A stretch of DNA of 64,000 nucleotides from Haladaptatus paucihalophilus DX253. GTDB lineage: Archaea > Halobacteriota > Halobacteria > Halobacteriales > Haladaptataceae. The stretch lies in NCBI RefSeq assembly GCF_000376445.1, contig NZ_AQXI01000003.1, forward strand, positions 124,001 to 188,000. Direction: 5' to 3'. Under the pieces are notes generated by a model. The model worked only from the letters and a program-made list of their open reading frames with translations. It was not told where the DNA came from and searched no databases. Both the position numbers and the translations under genes were made by a program. Below, in pieces: positions 23,956 to 31,353 of this stretch (positions are counted from its first letter, which is position 1; every line of letters begins with the position of its first letter).

Positions 23956-25053
23956 TCAGCCCTCGTCCAGTACGTCGTCCACGCGCTCCGCGGTCTCGCT
24001 GGCGCGGATGTTCGAGTAACTCTCGTGGGTCGTCGTGATAGAGGCGTGACGGAGCGCCGACTGGGCCAGTTCGGCGTGTCCTTCGCTGTACAACTGGTGG
24101 CCCAGTCCGCGCCGCGCGCCGTGCGGTTTCAGGTACTCGCCGTCGATGTCGAGTCCGGCCGACTCGCAGAGGCGTTTCATCAGGTTGCGCGCGCCGCGGG
24201 TGGATATCGCGGGGAGGACGATTTCGTGGTCGCGTATCACGTCGTCGATGTCGTTTTCGTCGAGTAATTTCTCGACGCGCGATTCCGAAAACTCCTCGCC
24301 TAACGCCTCCCGCGCGACTCGGTACTTCGAGGGTGCGTGGTCGGTTGGAAACACCGGAAACCGTGGTGTCGGCGGGTCGTACACCCGATGATAGCGCTCC
24401 AGCGCGTCCGCCGCCTTCCGCGGCAGTTGGGCGTACTCGTACTCGCGCGATTTGCCGAAGACGCGAACCGAACCGCCCTCGATGTCCACGTCGTCCCACG
24501 CGATGCCGCTCCGCTTGTCGTCCGCCGGGTCGCGGAACACCTCCGCGCCGCGGACGCCGGTCAGCGCGAGCAGTCGGACGAGCGCGCGGTCGCGGTAGGC
24601 GCGTTCGCGCGAGACGTCGGCCTCGCCGTCCAGCGCCTCCTCGACGCGGCGGTCCATGAACGAGAGTATCGCGTTGCGGTCGCGGGCCGACCAGAACTGG
24701 CGGTCGGCGTCGGCGGTGTCCTCCGGCAGTTCGGCCGTCGCCCGCGAGACTGCGGCCGGGTTTCGGGAGATGAGTTCGTCCGCCTCACAGAAGCCGAGAA
24801 ACGCCCGGACGTAGGCGTAGTAGGTGTGTGCCGTGGACGATTTTACCTCGCCGTCGCGCACCTGTCGCTTGAGATGTCGCGCGTAGCGGCGGCAGTCGAT
24901 GACGTCAACGGAATCGAGGTGGGTGACGTCGCGCTCGCGGGCCAGCCAGTGCTCCCATCCCTTCAGTGCGGACCCGGCGTTGGCGCGGTAGTTGCCCGCC
25001 TCGATGCTGGTGAGATATTCCGCTATCGCGTCGCCGAGTTTCTTGTCGCTCAT
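23956..25053 (-). CDS. tyrosine recombinase / integrase (XerC/D-like)
   Basis: 365 residues. SAM-like core-binding domain (about 5-105), catalytic domain with Arg 168 (TGVRGAEV), His-x-x-Arg (HGARR, 311-315), His 336 (LRHASI) and nucleophile Tyr 346 (THESY), a full active site. No viral genes, att repeats or tRNA are visible nearby, so it looks like a resident chromosomal recombinase rather than a provirus integrase. ATGA overlap with the zinc-ribbon gene upstream indicates translational coupling. Start at 25053 is taken from that overlap. Confidence 0.92.
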   Translation of the reverse strand: MSDKKLGDAIAEYLTSIEAGNYRANAGSALKGWEHWLARERDVTHLDSVDVIDCRRYARHLKRQVRDGEVKSSTAHTYYAYVRAFLGFCEADELISRNPAAVSRATAELPEDTADADRQFWSARDRNAILSFMDRRVEEALDGEADVSRERAYRDRALVRLLALTGVRGAEVFRDPADDKRSGIAWDDVDIEGGSVRVFGKSREYEYAQLPRKAADALERYHRVYDPPTPRFPVFPTDHAPSKYRVAREALGEEFSESRVEKLLDENDIDDVIRDHEIVLPAISTRGARNLMKRLCESAGLDIDGEYLKPHGARRGLGHQLYSEGHAELAQSALRHASITTTHESYSNIRASETAERVDDVLDEG

Positions 25054-25190
25054 GCCAGTCGAGGGTCGTAGATCCCCCCGAGTTCGTTGCCGCATCGGGG
25101 ACACGTCACGTTCGATTCGTCGTCGACGAAGCGTCCGACCGGGCCGAGATATCCACAGGACGGACACCGCCGTATCGGTAGCTGAATCAT
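25050..25190 (-). CDS. 46-residue zinc-ribbon protein
   Basis: MIQLPIRRCPSCGYLGPVGR, then FVDDESNVTCPRCGNELGGI: two CxxC pairs make one zinc ribbon. It overlaps the integrase start, so it may be an accessory DNA-binding subunit made with the recombinase. A longer in-frame start at 25274 would overlap the HalOD1 gene and is unlikely. Confidence 0.75.
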   Translation of the reverse strand: MIQLPIRRCPSCGYLGPVGRFVDDESNVTCPRCGNELGGIYDPRLA

Positions 25191-25227
25191 CGCATTACCG
25201 TCCCGTGGGAGCGGGAGCGACAAAAAT

Positions 25228-25608
25228 CTACGTCCCTTCGCTGGCGTCAGGGGCGTCGGAGGCGTCGATGACATCGGGGGCGTCGATGACGTCGCCGACG
25301 TCGGGCAACGGACGGACCGAGATGTGTCCGTCGCTCCTGATGAAAACGTGATACCCCTCGAAGGTGAATCCGACGCGACCGCCGGTTCGCGGAGCCCCGT
25401 CGCTGCGCGGGGAGAACAACCCGTCCAGCGCGTCGGGGTCGAATCGGTCGTACAGCGGACCGATTTCGGTCGGGTCGGCGTCCATCGCCTCGGCGATGGC
25501 CGTCATGACGGTCGTACTGAGCTGTTTCGAGTCGGTCCAGTCGTGGCACGTGTGATACGTTTCGGGGGCCGTTTCCGCGGGGTACGTGTGCTTACCTGAG
25601 TTGGACAT
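25228..25608 (-). CDS. HalOD1 (halobacterial output domain 1) protein
   Basis: 126 residues. Core ISxx-like pattern: STTVMTAIAEAMDADPTEIGPLYDRFDPDALDGLF, then TFEGYHVFIRSDGHISVRPL, the HalOD1 domain thought to act at the output end of haloarchaeal signalling. The C-terminal tail is a short degenerate repeat (DVIDAPDVIDASDAPDAS). Preceded by a hairpin that partly buries its Shine-Dalgarno (25617-25635), suggesting translational control. TATA-like TTTATGATT lies near 25660. Confidence 0.88.
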   Translation of the reverse strand: MSNSGKHTYPAETAPETYHTCHDWTDSKQLSTTVMTAIAEAMDADPTEIGPLYDRFDPDALDGLFSPRSDGAPRTGGRVGFTFEGYHVFIRSDGHISVRPLPDVGDVIDAPDVIDASDAPDASEGT

Positions 25609-25616
25609 TGGAACAT

Positions 25617-25635
25617 CCTCCCGTGGGGCACGGGA
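25617..25635 (-). promoter_or_regulatory. Shine-Dalgarno hairpin in the HalOD1 leader
   Basis: On the minus strand TCCCGTG-CCC-CACGGGA forms a perfect 7-bp stem (25619-25635). The 3' arm runs into GGGAGG, the Shine-Dalgarno at 25617-25622, which sits 8 nt before the ATG at 25608, so folding would hide part of it from the ribosome. Confidence 0.55.
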
Positions 25636-25953
25636 CTCTGTGTCTCACATACACCCCGCGAAATCATAAATCATCGTCAGACAATCATGAACATCAGTCA
25701 TACGCCTCAGCGGAAGAAAGGCAAGACGTGAGCACGGTTCGCAGAAATCGGCTGTCTTACGGTCCACAGCCACCGCTCTCGGAGCGAATCGAATGATGGC
25801 GGAGTCAGACGGAATCGAGTCGAAACGGGGCACGTGGGGTTCGGTTACGTCGGGAAAAATGGGTTCGCGCCCGCACCCACCGAGCGACTTAACCACCGGT
25901 TAGACGCGATTATCCGGCCAATAGTATTCATACTGAGGGGTGTGGAATCTATC
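25636..25953. other. divergent promoter region without a gene
   Basis: Holds the HalOD1 promoter (TTTATGATT near 25660, minus strand) and, near 25908-25930, an AT-rich stretch (ATTATCC, ATAGTATTCATA) that probably drives the small membrane gene at 25954. Nothing between these is convincing as coding. Confidence 0.4.
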
Positions 25954-26172
25954 ATGTCGTTGGTCGAAATACTCTCCACGGTCAGTCATCAGTTCGTCAC
26001 CCCACCCGTTCAACTCGTCAGCTTCTGGTTATCGGTATCGCTTCCGCTGGTCTACCTCCCCCTCCTTCTCAACGGGGTACGTGGAAACATCCTCCCGATA
26101 TTCGTCGGGTTGCTCGCCTTGCACGTCTGTACGCTGCTTCTCGGTCACGGCTATCGAGGACAGAAAACGTGA
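25954..26172 (+). CDS. 72-residue two-helix membrane protein
   Basis: MSLVEILSTVSHQFVTPPVQ, then hydrophobic segments about 21-40 and 47-66. Resembles small haloarchaeal membrane proteins of unknown function that I have seen with the same VTPPVQ motif before helix 1. Separated by 19 bp from the DUF192 gene, probably the same transcript. Confidence 0.7.
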   Translation: MSLVEILSTVSHQFVTPPVQLVSFWLSVSLPLVYLPLLLNGVRGNILPIFVGLLALHVCTLLLGHGYRGQKT

Positions 26173-26191
26173 CAACGACTCGGCGAGAACG

Positions 26192-26566
26192 ATGACCGTG
26201 CACGTCGTTCATCGACGGGACGGGGCGGAGCGGCGACTCGTTTCACGGGGCGAATACGTCACCGACCTCGGTTCGCGGGTCGGCGGACTGGTCCGACTCG
26301 CCGCGTCCGGCGACCACGCGCTGGTGTTCGAGTTCGATTCGGTCGGCGACCATCGGGCGTCGACGGTACTGACACCGCTCGCGCTCGATGTGGTCTGGAC
26401 GACGGGCGGACGGGTGACGCGCGTCGCCCGGCTGCCCAAATGGACGGGGACGGCCCGCGGAACGGGGGATGCCGTGTTCGAGTTTTCGAGGGGCGTGGCC
26501 GACGACGTGGAAGCGGGCGACGAGCTGTTCGTTCGTCAGTCCCACTCGTCTCGCTCGACGGAGTAA
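26192..26566 (+). CDS. DUF192 family protein
   Basis: 124 residues. Family pattern: ALVFEFDSVGDHRASTVLTPLALDVVWTTGGRVTRVARLPKWTGTARGTGDAVFEFSRGVADDVEAGDELFV, a compact beta-barrel domain. Usually exported or membrane-attached in relatives; no signal is visible here, so it may be cytoplasmic. Function of the family is not established. Its end overlaps the convergent zinc-ribbon gene by 31 bp. Confidence 0.8.
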   Translation: MTVHVVHRRDGAERRLVSRGEYVTDLGSRVGGLVRLAASGDHALVFEFDSVGDHRASTVLTPLALDVVWTTGGRVTRVARLPKWTGTARGTGDAVFEFSRGVADDVEAGDELFVRQSHSSRSTE

Positions 26567-26679
26567 CTGCCGCACTCGGGACACACTTGATACTGTACCG
26601 AGAACGCCGTTTCACACCGCTTGCACTCGTACGGACGGTCCGACTTTTCGGCCACGCCGAACCGTCGCATCAGCCTCAT
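26536..26679 (-). CDS. 47-residue zinc-ribbon small protein
   Basis: MRLMRRFGVAEKSDRPYECK, then RCETAFSVQYQVCPECGSYS and ending ERDEWD. Two CxxC pairs form a zinc finger like the haloarchaeal small zinc proteins. A TATA-like TTTTTG about 30 nt before the ATG at 26679 supports a leaderless start. Convergent with DUF192, with overlapping ends. Function unknown. Confidence 0.75.
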   Translation of the reverse strand: MRLMRRFGVAEKSDRPYECKRCETAFSVQYQVCPECGSYSVERDEWD

Positions 26680-27033
26680 GCATCGCGTTTCGAACGTGAG
26701 AGACAAAAAGCTCACCGGAGTAGAGTGAAAGTGAAATACCGTGGGAAACGCCGCGCTCGGTGCGTGAAAGCGGAGACGGCAGTCTGGGTAGGGGTTGGGA
26801 AGGCCGAAGCACGAAGACGAGTGTCGGGCGCGTCGCCCGCACACCCGTCGTTTACCACGGGAATGACAGTCGGTTGTCAGGGTACTGCTGTCGCGGTGCG
26901 GTGCAGGGAACGTCTCTGGGTTGGGAGTGACGCACGTCACTCGGAGACGGCACGGTCCGCGTGTCAGGTTGTCTCGTTTCTCGGGTGCCCCGCATCCGTC
27001 CGCACCTACGACCAGTCACGGCAGTTAAAAGGA
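26680..27033. other. gene-free region with a strong palindrome
   Basis: No ORF that I can support. At 26925-26942, GAGTGACG-CA-CGTCACTC is a perfect 8-bp-arm palindrome, either an operator or a hairpin. The rest is GC-rich and featureless. Confidence 0.45.
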
Positions 27034-27057
27034 GGTTTTGACCAGTCCTTCAAAACC
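27034..27057 (-). terminator. hairpin terminator of the winged-helix gene
   Basis: GGTTTTGA-N8-TCAAAACC, a perfect 8-bp stem that begins just after the stop codon at 27061, followed on the minus strand by CC TCC and TTTT. Fits an end-of-transcript signal. Confidence 0.55.
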
Positions 27058-27060
27058 GAT

Positions 27061-27801
27061 TCAGTCGGCGTCGATGGCGTTCCCGGTATCCATGGCGGCC
27101 GCAACGTCGTCGGCGAGCGTCGTGACGACCGCGTTCCCAGCACGTTCCCGCTCGACGAGTCCGTCGTCGGCGAGGCGCTCCAAGTGATACGAGACGGTTC
27201 CCGGCGTTCGGTCGAGCGCGTCCGCGAGGTCGGAGACGCTCGCGGGACCGTCGCGGGCCACCGTTTCGAGCAGGGTCGCCGTCGAATCATCCGAGAGCGA
27301 GGCGGCTAGCTCGGGGTTCTCGTCCCCGGCCGGATGCACGCGACGTTTCCCGCGGACCGTGGTCGTCTCGACCAACCCCTCCTCTTGGAGGATTCGAACG
27401 TGGTATCGAACCGTCGAGCGGGGGATTTCGGTCCGCTCGCTCAACGCCGAGAGGGAGAGTCCGGGTTCATCTGCGATAGCGTCGTATATCTTCGCCCGGG
27501 TCGAGTTTTCGAGGGGATTCGACCCGTCGTATCGGCTGTAGCTCCGAACGGTGGTCGAACCGGGTGCCTCGTCGATGTCGGCGTACTCCGCCGCCGCGAA
27601 GACGCTTTGCGACGTGGGTCGGCCGTAGGGACCGACGGGAACCGGCGAATCGAGCGTCGGCGCGTTCGACTCCGGCTGTGCTGGTGTCGCGTGGTGCATC
27701 GGCTCGCCCGCACTCGCTGAGACGACGAACCCGAGGGGGACGGTCGCGACGAGAAGCAAGGCAGTCAACACCACGACTGTTCGATGACGGGAGGAATTCA
27801 T
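27061..27801 (-). CDS. membrane-anchored double winged-helix protein
   Basis: 246 residues. Basic N-terminus then one hydrophobic segment (about 8-28, VVVLTALLLVATVPLGFVVS) with SASAGE after it, like a signal peptide or anchor, then a linker, then two winged helices (about 105-160 and 175-235: LSALSERTEIPRSTVRYHVRILQEEGL and VSDLADALDRTPGTVSYHLERLADDGL). DNA-binding domains on a protein with export-type topology are odd; the domains may be cytoplasmic if the segment is an inverted anchor. Known in haloarchaea as a recurring layout. Target unknown. Confidence 0.85.
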   Translation of the reverse strand: MNSSRHRTVVVLTALLLVATVPLGFVVSASAGEPMHHATPAQPESNAPTLDSPVPVGPYGRPTSQSVFAAAEYADIDEAPGSTTVRSYSRYDGSNPLENSTRAKIYDAIADEPGLSLSALSERTEIPRSTVRYHVRILQEEGLVETTTVRGKRRVHPAGDENPELAASLSDDSTATLLETVARDGPASVSDLADALDRTPGTVSYHLERLADDGLVERERAGNAVVTTLADDVAAAMDTGNAIDAD

Positions 27802-27917
27802 GGTTTACCTTCTTCGAGTTCTTCGAGAAGCGGTGTGTGCACCGGGGGATTATCGCTCTTCTGGTGGCGTTCAGCGATACGAACGTGAACCGAAGGTGGA
27901 GAGGCCGTGAAGAAGGG

Positions 27918-28571
27918 TTAGTTTCGCTCGTAGTCCACCAGTTTCATCTCTCGGACTTTCGTCCCGTCCTCGTCGTAGATGACGCCGTACATCGCGGTGC
28001 CGTGGTCGGGCGAGTAGCAGGCATCGGTGAAAACCGAGCCGTTGACCCTGATCTCCGAGTTGTAGCACTCGATACCGGCGAACGTCTTCGTCCCCGTTAT
28101 CTCGTACGTCATCGTCCCTTTCGAGGACGGGACCGTCCACGTGTTGCCGACGCGGAAGTCGTTGCCGTACACGCCGTTCATCGACGGCGAGAACATGGTC
28201 ATGCTGGCGTATTCACCGCCCGGCAGGAACGCGACCTGCACCAGCGCCTCCTCCCGCGTGAACGTGGCGGTCCGCTCTTCGGTCTTCCCGTCGTGCGTGA
28301 ACGAACCGCGCATGGTGATGTTTTCGCCATCGACCGACTGGACGTCCCAGACTATCGTCCCGGTCCCGGCGTCCTTCTCGTAGGTTTCGTAGGTGTATGT
28401 TCCGGGGCGCTCGAACGCGAACGGGAGGAACGCGTCGTCCACGGTCGTTCCCGCCGCGCCGTCGCCACCCGACGACCCGTCCGGGGCGGAGTCGTCGAGT
28501 TGGTTCGTAACGCCGGAACATCCGGCGGAGACGACGACCGCGACGACGATGAGAAGTGCTATCCGTCGCAT
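27918..28571 (-). CDS. lipoprotein of unknown function
   Basis: 217 residues. Lipobox SAGC (Cys about 18), a Ser/Asp/Gly-rich linker, then a beta-rich domain (PGTYTYETYEKDAGTGTIVWDVQSVDGENITM...). Two Cys (near ECYNSEI and DACYSPDHG) may form a disulfide. It starts one base after the DUF4870-like gene stops, so the pair is one operon. No recognisable enzyme motif. Confidence 0.78.
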   Translation of the reverse strand: MRRIALLIVVAVVVSAGCSGVTNQLDDSAPDGSSGGDGAAGTTVDDAFLPFAFERPGTYTYETYEKDAGTGTIVWDVQSVDGENITMRGSFTHDGKTEERTATFTREEALVQVAFLPGGEYASMTMFSPSMNGVYGNDFRVGNTWTVPSSKGTMTYEITGTKTFAGIECYNSEIRVNGSVFTDACYSPDHGTAMYGVIYDEDGTKVREMKLVDYERN

Positions 28572-28572
28572 G

Positions 28573-28983
28573 TTACGCGAGTCGGGTCGCAAGTTTGCCG
28601 AACACGGGGAGGGCAAAGCGCTCGTTCGAGTACGCCTTGTACAGCAGGAAGAGCCACGTCAGGAAGGCGGCGAAGCCGACGACGAAATACGCCAGCGAGA
28701 ACAACAGGGAGAGCAACCCGCCGAGACGGGGAACGAGGAGCAACATCATCTGGAAGACAGTCATCCCGACGTACACCGCGAACAGGCCGACGCCGAAGAC
28801 GATGCTCTGTGCCGCGTGGAACCTGACGAACTCGTTTTCCCCTTCGAGGAGGAAAAACAGGATACCCGTCAGGGGACTAAACAGATACGCCAGCGCTCCG
28901 GCGATGTTTTCGTCGAGTCCCGTTCCGGAACTCGAACTGGCCGATTCGGTAACGTCGGTCGTCGTTTTTGGTTCGACAGCCAT
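28573..28983 (-). CDS. DUF4870-like (Tic20-type) membrane protein
   Basis: 136 residues. Pattern NIAGALAYLFSPLTGILFFLLEGENEFVRFHAAQSIVFG followed by two more helices and LFLLYKAYSNERFALPVFGKLA: the DUF4870 fold. Cell-envelope protein of unknown role. First gene of a two-gene operon with the lipoprotein downstream (1-nt gap). Confidence 0.85.
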   Translation of the reverse strand: MAVEPKTTTDVTESASSSSGTGLDENIAGALAYLFSPLTGILFFLLEGENEFVRFHAAQSIVFGVGLFAVYVGMTVFQMMLLLVPRLGGLLSLLFSLAYFVVGFAAFLTWLFLLYKAYSNERFALPVFGKLATRLA

Positions 28984-29113
28984 GAACGAAAATGGAATCC
29001 AGGAATGATATAATTACTGAGCGGAATACTGCCGCATTACGGAACCGTCCCGGAACGCGAAACGCGGTTCGCAGAGTGAAACACTATACCGGAGAAGGAC
29101 CATGTGACAGTCG

Positions 29114-29893
29114 ATGAGTGACAGTGGGAACTCGGAAATCGTCGTCACCGCTGTCAAGCGGGCGGATACGTTGCACGCGTTGGCGGGGCGGTCGCTGACG
29201 CGTGCGGAGCTACAGGACGAAATCGACGTGTCACGGACTACGACACATCGAATCGTCCGGGAGCTGGCAGATAAAACGCTCATCCGTCGCGTCGGTGGCA
29301 CGTACGAACTCACCCCCTTGGGTCGAATCGTGGCTCGGGAAGTCGAACACTTGCAGGACACAGTTACCGCCGCGGAGAAGTTAGGGGCGCTGTTGCCGTC
29401 CCTCGACCGAACCGACATCGACGTCGAACTGCTCGCCGACGCGACCATCACGGTCCAGGAGTCGGGCGACCCGTACCGGCCGGTCCGCCGTTTCGTCTCT
29501 CTGTTACGCGACTCCGGGACGCTCCGCGGGTTCGATACGACCACCATCGCGCCGATGTACGTGGACGAGATCCGCGACAGCATCCTCGACGGCATGCGAA
29601 CCGAGATCATCTATCTCCCCCCGGTTATCGACCAAATCCTCGACGACCACCACGATGCGACCGAGGCGGCCATCGAGAGCGGACAACTCGACCTGTACAT
29701 CCACGACGAGTTGCCATTCGGACTGGCCATCTTCGACGACCGCGTGGGCGTCGGTGGCTACGACGAAACCGGCGTCCTCCGGGTCTTCGCCGACACCGAC
29801 TCCCCCCAAGTCCGGTCGTGGGCGGAATCGCTCTACGAGGAGTACCACGACAAAGCAACGTCGATTCGGGAGCACGACAACTGGGCGGGGTAA
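29114..29893 (+). CDS. FilR1-type winged-helix transcriptional regulator
   Basis: 259 residues. N-terminal winged helix (about 10-75: LTRAELQDEIDVSRTTTHRIVRELADKTLI) and a C-terminal FilR1-like ligand domain (about 110-250: DTTTIAPMYVDEIRDSILDGMRTEIIYLPPVIDQIL...LPFGLAIFDDRVGVGGYDETG). This group was defined from a methanogen regulator of filament formation and is abundant in haloarchaea. Ligand and targets unknown; neighbours give no clue. Confidence 0.9.
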   Translation: MSDSGNSEIVVTAVKRADTLHALAGRSLTRAELQDEIDVSRTTTHRIVRELADKTLIRRVGGTYELTPLGRIVAREVEHLQDTVTAAEKLGALLPSLDRTDIDVELLADATITVQESGDPYRPVRRFVSLLRDSGTLRGFDTTTIAPMYVDEIRDSILDGMRTEIIYLPPVIDQILDDHHDATEAAIESGQLDLYIHDELPFGLAIFDDRVGVGGYDETGVLRVFADTDSPQVRSWAESLYEEYHDKATSIREHDNWAG

Positions 29894-29898
29894 CGCCG

Positions 29899-30912
29899 TC
29901 AGTCCGAAATCTCGTCGCCCGTTTCGAGTCCGCTCGCCAGCGCGCGGTGGACTCGACCCTCTCCAGCCACCCAATCGCCGGCGAAAAAGAGGTCCGCCGC
30001 GGCTCCCTGTCGAAGCACGTTCCTGTCGGCCCCGTCGTCCGGGAGCGCATCCCGCCAGCGAATCACGTCGTACCAGTCCGGTGCCGCGAGCGAGTGTTCG
30101 GAGAGGAGGTCGGCCGCCCGGTCCGCGACCGCGGTGGCGACCTCGAAATCGTCGTCATCGTAGTGGGTCGCCGACCAGTCGGGGGCCATCTGCACGACGA
30201 GCAGACTCTCGCCGTCCGGGACGTGACCCGGCTTGCAGGATTCGCGCGCCACCCATCCGACTTCGTGTTCTTTGTCCGCGTTCACCAGCGCGTAGTACGG
30301 TCGCTCGATGTCGAACGAGTAGTGCAGCGCGACGGAGAGTATCGGACGGTAGGGCACGTGACCCACGTGCTCGCGGAGTTCCCGACGCGCCTCGTCGTCC
30401 CACGCCGCGAGGTCGAGGAGGGACGCCGTTATCGGCGCTGGCGGGGTGAGCACGAGCGCGTCCCACGGCCCGTACTCGTCGCCGTCGTCGTCCTCGACGT
30501 ACCACGCGTCGTCACGGCGAAGACCGGCGATACGGGTGTCGGTCCTGACCGTCGCGCCGCTGGCCTCGCACAACCGCTTCCCGAGCGTCCCGAGGCCGTT
30601 CCGATACGTCCACTTCGGCGTCTCCTCGTCGCGCCCTTCGGAAATCTCGCCGTCAGCGTCGAACGTCCAGACGGGACCGTCGGTTTCGACCAAGCCGTCC
30701 CCGAGTTCCCGAACGACCCGGGAGACGCGCTCGTCGTCGCTTTTGACGTAGTTCGCGCCGACGTCGTAGACGCAGCCCGCCCGCTCGTGCGTCGCGGCGC
30801 GGCCACCGACGCGCTCGTTGCGCTCGAAAACCGTCACGTCCGCGTCGTCACCGGCGACGAGCGCGACGCCGAACCCGGCGACACCGCCGCCGACGACGGC
30901 GATGCGTTTCAC
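29899..30912 (-). CDS. FAD-dependent oxidoreductase (renalase/amine-oxidase-like)
   Basis: 337 residues. FAD fold IAVVGGGVAGFGVALVAG (about 4-21), second FAD motif NERVGGRAATHERAGCVYDVGANYV, and C-terminal GDWVAGEGRVHRALASGLETGDEI that binds the flavin. Resembles renalase-type oxidases. The start codon is GTG at 30912; a short upstream reading frame (30909-30956, MAILGNATFIEGSLT) ends over it but I do not count it as a gene. Substrate unknown. Confidence 0.88.
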   Translation of the reverse strand: MKRIAVVGGGVAGFGVALVAGDDADVTVFERNERVGGRAATHERAGCVYDVGANYVKSDDERVSRVVRELGDGLVETDGPVWTFDADGEISEGRDEETPKWTYRNGLGTLGKRLCEASGATVRTDTRIAGLRRDDAWYVEDDDGDEYGPWDALVLTPPAPITASLLDLAAWDDEARRELREHVGHVPYRPILSVALHYSFDIERPYYALVNADKEHEVGWVARESCKPGHVPDGESLLVVQMAPDWSATHYDDDDFEVATAVADRAADLLSEHSLAAPDWYDVIRWRDALPDDGADRNVLRQGAAADLFFAGDWVAGEGRVHRALASGLETGDEISD

Positions 30913-31050
30913 GTCAGGGACCCCTCGATGAACGTCGCGTTGCCCAGAATCGCCATGCTAGCCGACCGTTCGACCGCACGCGGGAAAGCGATTACGGCGC
31001 GGCGTGCAGGCTACTCCGCCTCGCTCGTCTATTCGCTTTCCAGTTCGACG

Positions 31051-31180
31051 GATAGTATATTTCAGTAAGAATCAGTGTTTTCTAGTATATTTTAGTGTCA
31101 TACGAGAAAATTCAGTATTGAGAACAGTCGTTCAGTAAAATCAGATACGATTCAGTATTTCACAGTTTACGATAGTACAC
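31051..31180. repeat. 10-bp-phased decamer array upstream of the HerA-like ATPase gene
   Basis: Thirteen successive 10-bp units with consensus TTCAGTATAT. AGT falls at positions 4-6 of the unit in 10 of 13 units; exact TTCAGTA occurs at 31061, 31111, 31131 and 31151, all multiples of 10 apart. GC in this stretch is about 31% (40 of 130), far below its surroundings. The 10-bp spacing puts AGT on one face of the helix. It lies between the divergent FAD oxidoreductase and HerA genes. Confidence 0.85.
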
Positions 31181-31236
31181 GAGTGAGAGACGGTACAATC
31201 GAGCCGTCGGTACTCGAAACTCGAATCGTCCGAACG

Positions 31237-31244
31237 TTTATACC
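31237..31244 (+). promoter_or_regulatory. probable TATA box of the HerA-like gene
   Basis: TTTATACC preceded by CGAACG fits BRE plus TATA; it implies a leader near 85 nt before the ATG at 31354. A weaker AT patch (AAAATACCCC near 31297) could serve a shorter leader. The phased array ends about 55 bp upstream of this box. Confidence 0.4.
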
Positions 31245-31353
31245 GGAAGCCGCGACCAGACACGACCATCCGTCGGTGTTTCGACCCGCATCGACGCAAA
31301 ATACCCCTGATGCAAAAATTGAAGGAATCTCTGTCGAATCGGGATGTAAGAGA

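Noticed and set aside
23956-25053. Provirus around the integrase
   Set aside because: No viral structural genes, att repeats or tRNA; neighbours are ordinary chromosomal genes.
30909-30956. 15-codon frame ending on the GTG of the FAD oxidoreductase
   Set aside because: Too short, no promoter evidence; could be chance.
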